Of a stretch of 34,031 nucleotides of DNA, positions 15,485-22,980 are shown piece after piece. This DNA comes from DATARH01 sp035504235 (GTDB lineage Bacteria > Pseudomonadota > Alphaproteobacteria > ATCC43930 > CGMCC-115725). The stretch covers positions 1 through 34,031 of the forward strand of contig DATJSH010000267.1 in assembly GCA_035504235.1 (NCBI GenBank). The letters are read 5' to 3'. Position 1 is the first letter of the stretch. Every line of letters starts with the position of its first letter. A program made the position numbers and the translations under genes. The notes beneath the pieces were generated by a model. The model did no database searches, was not told the origin of the DNA, and worked only from the letters and a program-made list of their open reading frames with translations.

Positions 15485-16474
15485 TCAGCCCTGCCGGCGC
15501 AGTCGCACCGGCGGTAGTGCGGGCTCACCCACGGCGTCGTCGGAGCGCACAACCTGACGCACGACGGCTTGCGGCTTGTGGTTTGCCGTCAAATGAAGCC
15601 GCCCCAGGTACTCGCCGACAATGCCGAGAATCATCAGCTGTACCCCCGATAGCAACAACACCGCGACGAACAGGGACGCCCACCCCGCCGGCGGCGAGAA
15701 GAACAGCGCTTCGATAACCGCGGCCAGCCCGCCCAGGCCGCCCAGCACGCTCAGCGCAAACCCGGTCAGCGTACTGATCCGGAGCGGCATGACGGAGAAG
15801 TTCACGAACATGCTCATCCATAACCGTAGCAGCCGGCGCAGGGTGTAGTTGCTGCTGCCGATCGCGCGCGGCAGGTGCCGAACCGGTAGCCGATCGATCT
15901 TCTGCGTCACCTGCAGGATGAGGCCGTCGATATAGGGGAAGGGACCCTCGTAGCGCGTCACCTCGCGCACCACGAAGGCGCTCATGCAACGAAAGCTTGA
16001 GAGATAAAGTCCTTTCGGCTTGTCGAGCACAAAGCCCGCGATCCAGTTGGTGAACCGGCTGCCGAGGTTACGCCAAGCGGCGTGCTTGCTCTCTTCGTAA
16101 TAGGTGTAGACGACGTCGGCCCCGGTTTGCTGGGCGTAGGCGAGCAGCCGGGCAACCTCCTCGGGCGGGTTCTGCAGGTCATCGTCCATGTTGATGACAT
16201 GCGCGCCGCGCGCATGGCGCAGCCCGGTCATTACAGCGTTGTGCTCGCCAAAATTGCGTGCGTGATCGATCAGCGTGATCGGGACGCGAGCGCGCACGAC
16301 CAGCTCGCGACAGACGGCTAGGCTATTGTCCGGACTGCCATCGACCACCAGCACGATCTCGTGTCCGCCGGGAATGTCCAGCTCCTCGAGCGCGGCGACC
16401 AACTCACCGATGCTGTTGGCGCCATTGTAGACCGGAATGACAACAGACAGCGCCAGATCAGGGTGTTCAGACAT
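15485..16474 (-). CDS. Family 2 glycosyltransferase, ArnC/GtrB-like polyprenyl-phosphate sugar transferase
   Basis: 329 residues. The N-terminal GT-A domain (SVVIPVYNGANSIGELVAAL, VVDGSPDNSL, ARNFGEHNAV, MDDDLQNPPEE) is followed by the acceptor-side motifs DKPKGLYLSSFR and PYIDGLI. Two C-terminal membrane helices follow (about residues 232-258 and 268-290). This arrangement is that of ArnC, GtrB and dolichol-phosphate mannose synthase-type enzymes, which move a sugar from a nucleotide donor to polyprenyl phosphate on the cytoplasmic face. Its start overlaps the stop of the methyltransferase by 8 nt, and it is followed 3 nt later by the EamA/SMR gene. The sugar is unknown. Confidence 0.93.
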   Translation of the reverse strand: MSEHPDLALSVVIPVYNGANSIGELVAALEELDIPGGHEIVLVVDGSPDNSLAVCRELVVRARVPITLIDHARNFGEHNAVMTGLRHARGAHVINMDDDLQNPPEEVARLLAYAQQTGADVVYTYYEESKHAAWRNLGSRFTNWIAGFVLDKPKGLYLSSFRCMSAFVVREVTRYEGPFPYIDGLILQVTQKIDRLPVRHLPRAIGSSNYTLRRLLRLWMSMFVNFSVMPLRISTLTGFALSVLGGLGGLAAVIEALFFSPPAGWASLFVAVLLLSGVQLMILGIVGEYLGRLHLTANHKPQAVVRQVVRSDDAVGEPALPPVRLRRQG

Positions 16475-17285
16475 GAATGCTCTCGGACTTGGCGGCGACC
16501 GCGAGTATCGACCCGCCGAAGGGAAAGCGGATGCCGGCGCGCATGAGCGCGCGCTCGAATGACGTGGCGGCGCGGCACAGCGCCTCGACGGACCGGGGTT
16601 GCAGCTTGACGTCGCTGCCGGAGCCGGCAGGCAGCAGCTTGCGTGCCGCGATCATGAGGGGGAAGAGGATCATGTTCCAATAGCCGGCAAAGATTGGATG
16701 GAACCCCGCTCCGCGCAGCAGGCGCATCACGTCCCCCCGCGTGTAGCGGCGCGCATTATAGACCGCCGTGTCATGGCGCGACATCAACCACTGGTAGGCC
16801 GGCAGATTGAGTATCAACAGCCCTCCCGCGGCGAGGCAGCGATGGAACTGATCGAGCGCTCGCGCTTCGTCGACATCGCGATGGCACAGCACGTCGACGC
16901 TGACAATCGCGGCAAAGCTCGCATCGCCAAACGGGAGGGCATTGATCGACCCGGCGCAGATCGGCCGGCCGCTCTTTTCCGCCGCCCAGCGGCAGGCGGT
17001 TTCGTCCGCGTCGAGACCGATCGTCTCGCGGTCTGGGAAGCGGCGCGTGAGATCGGCGAGAAACCCGCCGGTGCCGCACCCGGCGTCGAGCAGCGTCCCG
17101 CTGGAGGCAGTCGGCGGCCATGCCCGCCGATAGAGCATCGCCAGGTTGGCGTGGATCGCCTTGAACCACCACATGTGGTCTTCGATCTCGCGCAGCTTTT
17201 CGTATTCGGCGCGTTCCAGGCCAGTTGCTCCTTGGATCGATGGCGTTAAGAACGCCGGTGGCGGAGCCGCTATTCCGCCTCTCAC
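16467..17285 (-). CDS. SAM-dependent methyltransferase (class I fold)
   Basis: 272 residues if the GTG at 17285 is used; that GTG shares its first base with the TAG of the upstream membrane transferase (TAGTG), a classical coupled start. The SAM-binding motif is LLDAGCGTGGFLADL (about 65-79), followed by IGLDADETAC, ALPFGDASFAAIVSVDVL and the family N-terminal EDHMWWFKA. The first 23 residues are Pro/Ala rich and not typical, and AAGGAG lies internally 8 nt before a CTG in frame, so the real start may be further in. Predicted to methylate a sugar, lipid or small metabolite; position in a four-gene glycan operon suggests a glycan or its carrier. Confidence 0.88.
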   Translation of the reverse strand: MRGGIAAPPPAFLTPSIQGATGLERAEYEKLREIEDHMWWFKAIHANLAMLYRRAWPPTASSGTLLDAGCGTGGFLADLTRRFPDRETIGLDADETACRWAAEKSGRPICAGSINALPFGDASFAAIVSVDVLCHRDVDEARALDQFHRCLAAGGLLILNLPAYQWLMSRHDTAVYNARRYTRGDVMRLLRGAGFHPIFAGYWNMILFPLMIAARKLLPAGSGSDVKLQPRSVEALCRAATSFERALMRAGIRFPFGGSILAVAAKSESIHV

Positions 17286-19033
17286 TAATAGGGGGCGGGG
17301 GTGGACGTCCGCAGCGACGCACCGGCGATCGGTGTTCTCGCCGAGCGGCGTTCGTCCGCCAGTGCCTCGCGATGATCGACTACGACCGACAGTAGCGCGC
17401 CCATTCGGGCCACCTTGAAGATCGGCCGGTCGGTCAGGGCACGATCGGCGTCCTGCAGCGAGAAGCCGATTACGAAATCGGCGTTTTTCGGGTAGATGAC
17501 CGAGCGGAAATTGGACGGGAAGTAATATCGCGCCGAGACGATCGGGCCCTGCACCGCGATAGTGAATTGATGCTTGGCGAAGCTCGCGCCGTATTGCCGA
17601 CGCAGGTCGCTTTCGAGCCCGCGCACCGCCTCGGCAAAGGAATTGCCCCAGTAATCGAGCTTGAACCGGTTCTCGGCGCCGGGCACGCCACCGACAAAGG
17701 CATTGAAGTAGACGTACTGGTCTGGATGCAGCAACGCCATGATGGATGCGTGCGCGAGCCCGTAAAGGCCGAGCGCCGCGTATACCGGCGCGCGGAACTC
17801 GAATGTCTCGAGCCGCGCCAATGCACGGTCGCCGGTCAGGGCCGCGGTCACAGCGATCGGCGGCAGCACGAAGATGAAATGCCGCATGCCGTTGAACAGC
17901 ACCGCCTTGACGGTGATCGCATAGACCACGGGGAAGACGATTGTGAAGCCGAGAATGAAAAGCGGCAGCACCCGCTCGCATTGCCAGTTGCTGGGGCGGA
18001 TCAGTCCGGCGGCACCGACGAGCGGTGCCGCCAAAAGGAGCGCTAAGGTCAGTTCGGGCAGCCCCAGACCGATGAAAACCGGCAGATACTCCCAAGGCAG
18101 GTTGTTGGCCGCGACGAGGTGGCCGTTGAACAGCACCTTCGCCCAGAAGATCTCCTTCGAGAAGACCGCGAGTGCCTGCAGCGGGTGGTGAATAGGGTCG
18201 CTCTGCGCCCACGGCCAAAATACCAGCATCAGGGCGTAAGCGATCAATGCAACCGGAAGGAAGACGCGCCACAAACTGGTCAGGCCGACGCGGATCAACG
18301 TCGAAAACTGGCGGGCGGGAATTGCCTGCCAGAATGCGAAAAGCGATATCAACAGCCCCAGATAGCACAGCAGCAACAGTCCGCCGACGCGCACCGCCAT
18401 CGCCGCGCCAATCGCGAAGCCGAGCTTGATGACGAGCCGGCGCGGCGGGTGCGGCAGGAACGGAATGACCCGAACGAGATAATAGGTTGCCCAGATGCAC
18501 CCCACGGCAAACGGGACGTCCTTGGGATCGTTGAACATCAGCCCATAGTAATTCGGGATCAGCAGGAGCAGCAGCGCGGCGAGAAACCCGGCTCTCGGAC
18601 CCCCTAGGCATCGGCCAAGCTTCCAGCTGCCGACCAGCCCGATGACCCCGACAAGCCCGTTCAGCAGATGCCGGGTCTCGAACATGCCGAGCGGCGAGAA
18701 CTTGTTGACGATCGCCGCGATGAGATCGAACAGCGCGCCGTAATTGTACATGTCAGCGTATTGGAACAGCAGTTCCCAATGCGGCGGCGGACCTGCGCCG
18801 AACAGCCAAAGGTAGTAGGCGAGGACCAGATTGCCGTACCAGTTTTGACAATCCTCGTCCCAGGTGACTCCGTAGGCCCGGTAGGTCAGGATGACGAGCA
18901 ACACCGCGAGCGCAAGCAGCGCCAGCGTCAGCCTGTCCCAAACGCATTTGCCGCTAATTCGACGAAAGAGCGCCGCAGATGCACGCCCCGCCGCGCCGGG
19001 AACGGCGCGGCGCAATATTCCTAACGCTTCCAT
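17285..19033 (-). CDS. GT-C-fold membrane glycosyltransferase (family 39/ArnT-like)
   Basis: 582 residues from ATG at 19033, with roughly ten to twelve hydrophobic segments. The first periplasmic loop has TYRAYGVTWDEDCQ, where the acidic pair (WDED) is the expected catalytic motif of GT-C enzymes using polyprenyl-phosphate sugars. A further loop carries FNDPKDVPFA. The C-terminal part (about residue 430 on) is soluble. Such enzymes transfer a lipid-linked sugar to a protein or lipid on the periplasmic face of the inner membrane. It is first in the tight operon leading to methyltransferase, ArnC-like transferase and flippase-like genes, matching the last step of a lipid-linked sugar route. The acceptor could be lipid A, core, a capsule or protein. 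Confidence 0.87.
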   Translation of the reverse strand: MEALGILRRAVPGAAGRASAALFRRISGKCVWDRLTLALLALAVLLVILTYRAYGVTWDEDCQNWYGNLVLAYYLWLFGAGPPPHWELLFQYADMYNYGALFDLIAAIVNKFSPLGMFETRHLLNGLVGVIGLVGSWKLGRCLGGPRAGFLAALLLLLIPNYYGLMFNDPKDVPFAVGCIWATYYLVRVIPFLPHPPRRLVIKLGFAIGAAMAVRVGGLLLLCYLGLLISLFAFWQAIPARQFSTLIRVGLTSLWRVFLPVALIAYALMLVFWPWAQSDPIHHPLQALAVFSKEIFWAKVLFNGHLVAANNLPWEYLPVFIGLGLPELTLALLLAAPLVGAAGLIRPSNWQCERVLPLFILGFTIVFPVVYAITVKAVLFNGMRHFIFVLPPIAVTAALTGDRALARLETFEFRAPVYAALGLYGLAHASIMALLHPDQYVYFNAFVGGVPGAENRFKLDYWGNSFAEAVRGLESDLRRQYGASFAKHQFTIAVQGPIVSARYYFPSNFRSVIYPKNADFVIGFSLQDADRALTDRPIFKVARMGALLSVVVDHREALADERRSARTPIAGASLRTSTPAPY

Positions 19034-19169
19034 TAAACGTCTCGACGACGATTGCCCCTGACAAACCTTTGAGCCGGCGTATTTTTGCGCACCGACATTG
19101 CCCCATCGTTTGGCCGAGCCGGCAGGGCCTGTCAAGCCGTGACGGGCGCCCGGTCGAATTTGCCGCTAT

Positions 19170-20333
19170 TCACAATCCTGTTTCGGCAAGCAGCTTCCCG
19201 ACAACGCGCTCGCCGTCGAAATATTCGCGCGCCAACTCACGCGCCGCCCGGCTGTGGCGACGATAGTCGCTGGCAATCGCGTCGAGCGCAGCGATGGCCT
19301 CCTCATGCGTCGCGAACGGGAACAACCCCTGGCCGACCGGGTAGAGCCGATCGAACCCGGTGTGCATCGTAACCACCGGCCGGCCGCTCGCGAGATAGCA
19401 GACCGCGCGGTCGCTGAACCAGCCGCTGTGGGTGCGTACATAGATGTCCTTGGCGACGGTGAATTCGCCGCGCGACCCGGCGATGAAGTCGCGGTAGCTG
19501 TCGACACCGGCCGATACCGGGCGCGGGTCGATGAGATGCCAGCCGCCGCCCTCGACCTCGCGCCGCACGCCATCATTGGGGGGCAGGATCGCCATGCGGA
19601 AGGACGTTTTCGGCCGCGACTTGGGAAGATCGAGGAATTTCAGAAAGTTGACGTGCTTTGACCAGAGATAGGTTGAACCGTCGTATACAATATCCTTACC
19701 GCGATTGTCCCAGCTCGCGATCGAGGTGAAGCTCTCGGGCTCGCGCCGCGGCGCCGGCCAGAGATCGACGTCGATCGGCGGCCGTGTCGGTCGCCATTCG
19801 ACGCCGCCTTTCGGGATCGGGCAGTCCACCGCGCCGATATTGGCGCCGTAGGTGAAGAAATGCGTGTGCGCGTCGATATAGGCGCGCTCGTCCGGGTTGC
19901 CCTTGGCGTAGTTGATCTGCTGATAGCCCGGGTCGGTATCGATGAGGATGCGCACCGGGCAGGCGAGGTGCCGCTCAAAGAGGTGATGCGCGCCGCACAG
20001 ATTGATCAGCGCGTCGGCTTCGCCGTAGAGCCGGGCGATCTCGTGGCGCGACAGGCCGTGATAGGTCTCGTCGACGCCACAGCGATAGGCCCAGCGGTCG
20101 CCGAAGCCGAACCGCTCCATGACCCGGCGCAGATAGGTGAGGTTGTAGCCGCACTCCATGACCACGCTTTCGGCGCGCGGGTCGTAGGGGTTGGTGCCGC
20201 TGTCCTCGACATACCAAGCATCGTAGCCGAGCTTTCTGAGCGCGACGAGGTAATGAGCCGCTTGCCAGGCGATGCCGGCGAGGGGCATCTGGCCGGCGAA
20301 ATGAAGAAGGACGATCTTGCCGCGGGTGCGCAA
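19170..20333 (-). CDS. Glycosyltransferase-like protein, GT-B fold
   Basis: 387 residues from a TTG at 20333. The N-terminal LRTRGKIVLLHFAGQMPLAG places the first beta-strand correctly, and no ATG precedes it before the divergent gene begins. The N-terminal half has AWQAAHYLVALRKLGYD and WYVEDSG. The C-terminal half has a GT-B donor-site layout: RTHSGWFSDRAVCYLASGRP, then GLFPFATHEEAIAAL and a terminal helix. The first part of the acceptor domain includes FTYGANIG. Probably a cytoplasmic transferase for the cluster glycan; donor and acceptor are unknown. It lies 136 nt upstream of the membrane transferase gene on the same strand and is divergent from the FkbM gene. Confidence 0.75.
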   Translation of the reverse strand: MRTRGKIVLLHFAGQMPLAGIAWQAAHYLVALRKLGYDAWYVEDSGTNPYDPRAESVVMECGYNLTYLRRVMERFGFGDRWAYRCGVDETYHGLSRHEIARLYGEADALINLCGAHHLFERHLACPVRILIDTDPGYQQINYAKGNPDERAYIDAHTHFFTYGANIGAVDCPIPKGGVEWRPTRPPIDVDLWPAPRREPESFTSIASWDNRGKDIVYDGSTYLWSKHVNFLKFLDLPKSRPKTSFRMAILPPNDGVRREVEGGGWHLIDPRPVSAGVDSYRDFIAGSRGEFTVAKDIYVRTHSGWFSDRAVCYLASGRPVVTMHTGFDRLYPVGQGLFPFATHEEAIAALDAIASDYRRHSRAARELAREYFDGERVVGKLLAETGL

Positions 20334-20459
20334 GTTTGGGCTCTGGTCCGGTCTGATGTGCGCGCGGACAACGCGCCGGCGCGGTAAAAAATTTCGCAAT
20401 AAAATGTGGCGTTCGCCGTTGTTGCGGTAACGCGGCGGTAAGCCGCACCGGGGAGTGAG
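20334..20459. promoter_or_regulatory. Divergent promoter region in the glycan locus
   Basis: 126 nt between the GT-B-like gene and the FkbM gene. It contains an AT-rich core around 20387-20408 (GGTAAAAAATTTCGCAATAA), unlike the surrounding DNA, and is the natural place for promoters in both directions. No exact -35/-10 pair stands out. A GGGGAG just before 20460 serves the FkbM gene. Confidence 0.45.
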
Positions 20460-21713
20460 ATGCCAGAACGACGGGAGGCGAATCTTGTCCGCGCCGGCGG
20501 CGATCCTGCCGACAAGCCGGCGCTGGAGGCAGCGCTGTGCCGCGAGCCAAACGACCCCGAGTTGCGCGCGCGTTATCGCGCATTGCTGGAGCGCATCAAT
20601 CGGACGACGCTGGGCGTCTCGACGATCGTGCTGCCTGAGTTGCCCTATCCACTTTATTTCCGCGGCGGCAGCAGCGATCTGGCGAACTTCGACCAGATTT
20701 TCGACCTGAGGGAGCTGTCGGTGCCGCTCAAGCGGCCGCCGGCGCGCATTCTCGATCTGGGTGCCTACGTCGGCTACGCGGCGGTCTATCTGGCGCATCT
20801 GTTTCCTGGTGCGGAGATCGTCTGCGTCGAGCCGTCTTCGGCCAATTTCAGACTATTAACCCTCAATACCTCAGCATACCCACGAATTAGAAGGCTCAAC
20901 GGCGCGGTTTGGAGCCGCTCGATCGACCTCGCCGTTGCCGGTCATGAGCTGGGTGATTGGGGCACGCATTACTCCGCCGGCTCGGGTGAGCGTGTCACGC
21001 CGGCTTGGTCAGTCGGCGATATTCTCGCGACGGTCGGCTGGGATCGCGCCGAGTTTATCAAATGCGACATCGAGGGCGGTGAGCGCGAGGTGTTTGCCGA
21101 CCGGGCGGCGCGCTGGCACCAGGATGCGCGGTGCGTCACCGTCGAGACCCATGATGCTTGGGCACCGGGATGCCTCGCGGCGGTCCAGGCGTGCTTTGAC
21201 GAAGCGCGTTACGAGCGCGTGTGGAGCGGCGAGGTCTGGGCCTTCATCCGCCGGGACGGGGAAACGAATGTCCGGCCGCCGCACCTCATGCTGCTCGAGC
21301 CTATGCTCGCCCGGCTGCCGATCAAGCTGACCGACGTGTCCGAAGGCATCTGGGGCTTCATGCTGTTCGACGACCATTCCTGCCAGCTTCACCCTAATAA
21401 TGCCGGTGAGCCTCCTGCGACACTGGCGATCGAGCGCGAATTCGCTGGGCACCAGCGTTTCGCCGCGACGCTGTCGCTCTCGGAAAAGGCTCGCGATGCG
21501 GTGCGCTTCTCGTTCGATCTGTGCGATGCCGGAAGCGGTAGAAGCCTGGCGCGTGATTCCTGTGTCGTCGCGCCGGGGCGGCGGGTGGAGCGTGAAGTGA
21601 ACCTGCCGCCGCTTTGCGGCCGGCACATCGTCGTTTTACGCACCGAAATGGCCGAGCCCGGCGCCGATAGCTTTCACGCTTGGGCGCATTGGCTCAAACC
21701 CCATTTTATGTAA
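20460..21713 (+). CDS. FkbM-family methyltransferase with an extra C-terminal domain
   Basis: 417 residues. Residues about 60-260 form an FkbM-type SAM methyltransferase: RILDLGAYVGYAAVYLAHL (motif I, 96-114), VCVEPSSANF and EFIKCDIEGGEREVF. Such enzymes O-methylate sugars or other acceptors. About 155 residues follow (from EGIWGFMLFDD on) that do not belong to the FkbM domain. They look beta-rich, with phrases such as ATLSLSEKARDAVRFSFDLC and HIVVLRTEM, and end in FHAWAHWLKPHFM. A carbohydrate-binding or sandwich fold is plausible but not shown. The first 55 residues are helical with NDPELRARYRALLERINR. GGGGAG lies 8 bases ahead of the ATG. Confidence 0.85.
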   Translation: MPERREANLVRAGGDPADKPALEAALCREPNDPELRARYRALLERINRTTLGVSTIVLPELPYPLYFRGGSSDLANFDQIFDLRELSVPLKRPPARILDLGAYVGYAAVYLAHLFPGAEIVCVEPSSANFRLLTLNTSAYPRIRRLNGAVWSRSIDLAVAGHELGDWGTHYSAGSGERVTPAWSVGDILATVGWDRAEFIKCDIEGGEREVFADRAARWHQDARCVTVETHDAWAPGCLAAVQACFDEARYERVWSGEVWAFIRRDGETNVRPPHLMLLEPMLARLPIKLTDVSEGIWGFMLFDDHSCQLHPNNAGEPPATLAIEREFAGHQRFAATLSLSEKARDAVRFSFDLCDAGSGRSLARDSCVVAPGRRVEREVNLPPLCGRHIVVLRTEMAEPGADSFHAWAHWLKPHFM

Positions 21714-21779
21714 GAACAGCATTATGGGGTTGTCGCCACGGCGGTGCCTCGTAGCAACCGAACGGAAGAAGCCGACACC

Positions 21780-22112
21780 ATGACCTATGTCGTCACCGAA
21801 GCCTGTATCCGTTGCAAGTACATGGATTGCGTCGAGGTTTGTCCTGTCGACTGCTTCTACGAAGGCGAGAACATGCTGGTGATCCACCCCGACGAATGCA
21901 TTGATTGCGGGGTGTGCGAACCCGAATGCCCAGTCGAGGCGATCATTCCGGACAGCGAGCCGGTCGCCGAGCAATGGCTGCAACTCAACCGCGATTACGC
22001 GGTCAGCTGGCCCAACATAACCCGCAAGAAGCCAGCGCCTGACGACGCCGATGATTGGAAAGGGGTTGAAGGCAAATACGATAAGTTCTTCAGCCCGAAG
22101 GGTGGCGGCTGA
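21780..22112 (+). CDS. fdxA: 7Fe-type ferredoxin FdxA
   Basis: 110 residues, the usual size. Cysteines at 9, 12, 17, 21, 25, 40, 43, 46 and 50 follow the Azotobacter FdI pattern: a [3Fe-4S] cluster from Cys9, Cys17 and Cys50 and a [4Fe-4S] cluster from Cys21, Cys40, Cys43 and Cys46, with the other two free. The C-terminal extension (WPNITRKK, then GVEGKYDKFFSP) is typical. It is a cytoplasmic low-potential electron carrier. The ATG at 21780 is preceded by GGAAGAAG. It lies upstream of carD on the same strand, an order common in alphaproteobacteria as far as I know. Confidence 0.97.
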   Translation: MTYVVTEACIRCKYMDCVEVCPVDCFYEGENMLVIHPDECIDCGVCEPECPVEAIIPDSEPVAEQWLQLNRDYAVSWPNITRKKPAPDDADDWKGVEGKYDKFFSPKGGG

Positions 22113-22174
22113 CGCGCCGCATCCGGCCGGTCTAGCGCAGCGGGCTGCGCCAGGAGGAGCCGCGAAAGCGACGC

Positions 22175-22234
22175 ATGGCTGATGCGCTGGCTTTGACTGC
22201 CGCAATTATGATATACATATCATTAGCGCTTTAG
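22175..22234 (+). CDS. Possible 19-residue hydrophobic micro-protein or leader peptide
   Basis: An ATG at 22175 opens MADALALTAAIMIYISLAL and stops at TAG. The peptide is nearly all hydrophobic, like a single short membrane helix. AGGAGG lies at 22152-22157, about 17 nt upstream, which is too far for efficient initiation. It sits between fdxA and carD and contains the palindrome at 22208-22223. It may be chance; nothing but composition and position supports it. Confidence 0.2.
   Translation: MADALALTAAIMIYISLAL
22208..22223. promoter_or_regulatory. AT-rich palindrome upstream of carD
   Basis: ATGATAT (22208-22214) and ATATCAT (22217-22223) form a 7-bp inverted repeat around AC. It is an isolated AT-rich site in high-GC DNA, 125 nt ahead of the carD start. 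It has the size and symmetry of a dimeric regulator operator, and the same bases could supply a -10 element. No regulator can be named. Confidence 0.4.
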
Positions 22235-22347
22235 ACGCTTCCCCCCGTTCGCGCTCTCACTCGAGATGTGGACAGTCGCTGCCGCGAATGGCGACTCAGG
22301 AGGTGTTGTGAAAAGCGCCTGCTTGGTCGGGGGCGCGAGAGATCAAG

Positions 22348-22848
22348 ATGATAGCGACTGACAAGATGCCATTTTCCGAGGGCGAGCTCGTCGTTTATCC
22401 GACCCACGGCGTCGGCAAGATTACGGCGATTGAGGAACAGGAAATCGCCGGGCACACCCTCAATGTGTTTGTCGTGCTGTTCGACAAGGATCGCATGACC
22501 CTCCGCGTCCCGCTGGCCAAGGCGAAGAATTCGGGCCTCAGAAGGCTTTCGAGCCGCAAGGAGATGGACGCGGCGCTCGCCAAGCTGCGCGGCCGCTCAC
22601 GCGCCAAGCGCACGATGTGGAGCCGGCGCGCCCAGGAATATCAGGCCAAGATCGCTTCGGGCGATCCGGCCTCGATCGCCGAGGTCGTGCGTGACCTGTT
22701 CCGCAATGCCGGACAACCCGAGCAGTCGTATAGCGAGCGGCAGATCTATCAGGCGGCGCTTGACCGGCTGGTGCGTGAGTTTGCCGCGGTCGAGCGCATC
22801 GACGAAGTGACGGCGGTGCAGCGAGTCGAACAGATGCTGGCCGCCTAG
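22348..22848 (+). CDS. carD: CarD/CdnL-family transcriptional regulator
   Basis: 166 residues. The N-terminal CarD/TRCF-type RNA-polymerase-interacting domain is clear (EGELVVYPTHGVGKI, FVVLFDKDRMTLRVPLAKAK, residues about 10-65). It is followed by the helical C-terminal domain with MWSRRAQEYQAKI and SYSERQIYQAALDRLVREFA, which contacts promoter DNA. These proteins stabilise the RNAP-promoter open complex, notably at rRNA promoters, and contribute to stress responses. ATG at 22348 follows GAGAGATCAAG. The 235-nt gap from fdxA suggests its own promoter. Confidence 0.95.
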   Translation: MIATDKMPFSEGELVVYPTHGVGKITAIEEQEIAGHTLNVFVVLFDKDRMTLRVPLAKAKNSGLRRLSSRKEMDAALAKLRGRSRAKRTMWSRRAQEYQAKIASGDPASIAEVVRDLFRNAGQPEQSYSERQIYQAALDRLVREFAAVERIDEVTAVQRVEQMLAA

Positions 22849-22926
22849 CCACGCGACGCGACGTCGCTGAGCTAGGACCGAGGGGGACTTTCGCTCAGTT
22901 TTTGGGGACCGGATAGGCGGGGGCTC

Positions 22927-22946
22927 TTTCCGGCGCGAACCGGAAA
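22927..22946. terminator. Small hairpin downstream of carD
   Basis: TTTCCGG (22927-22933) and CCGGAAA (22940-22946) form a 7-bp stem around CGCGAA. There is no T run beyond the stem on the plus strand, so it is a weak terminator candidate. It lies 78 nt after the carD stop and ahead of the TTG at 22981. Confidence 0.35.
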
Positions 22947-22980
22947 ATGGCGCCGGCTCCGCGAGTGCGGGACAGGGGAC

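Noticed and set aside
17286..18611. Upstream continuation of the methyltransferase frame
   Set aside because: It is the shadow of the GT-C membrane protein gene, which has proper helices and motif in another frame.
20334..20798. N-terminal extension of the GT-B-like gene into the FkbM gene
   Set aside because: The family-like sequence begins at the TTG at 20333; the extension is antisense to the FkbM coding region.
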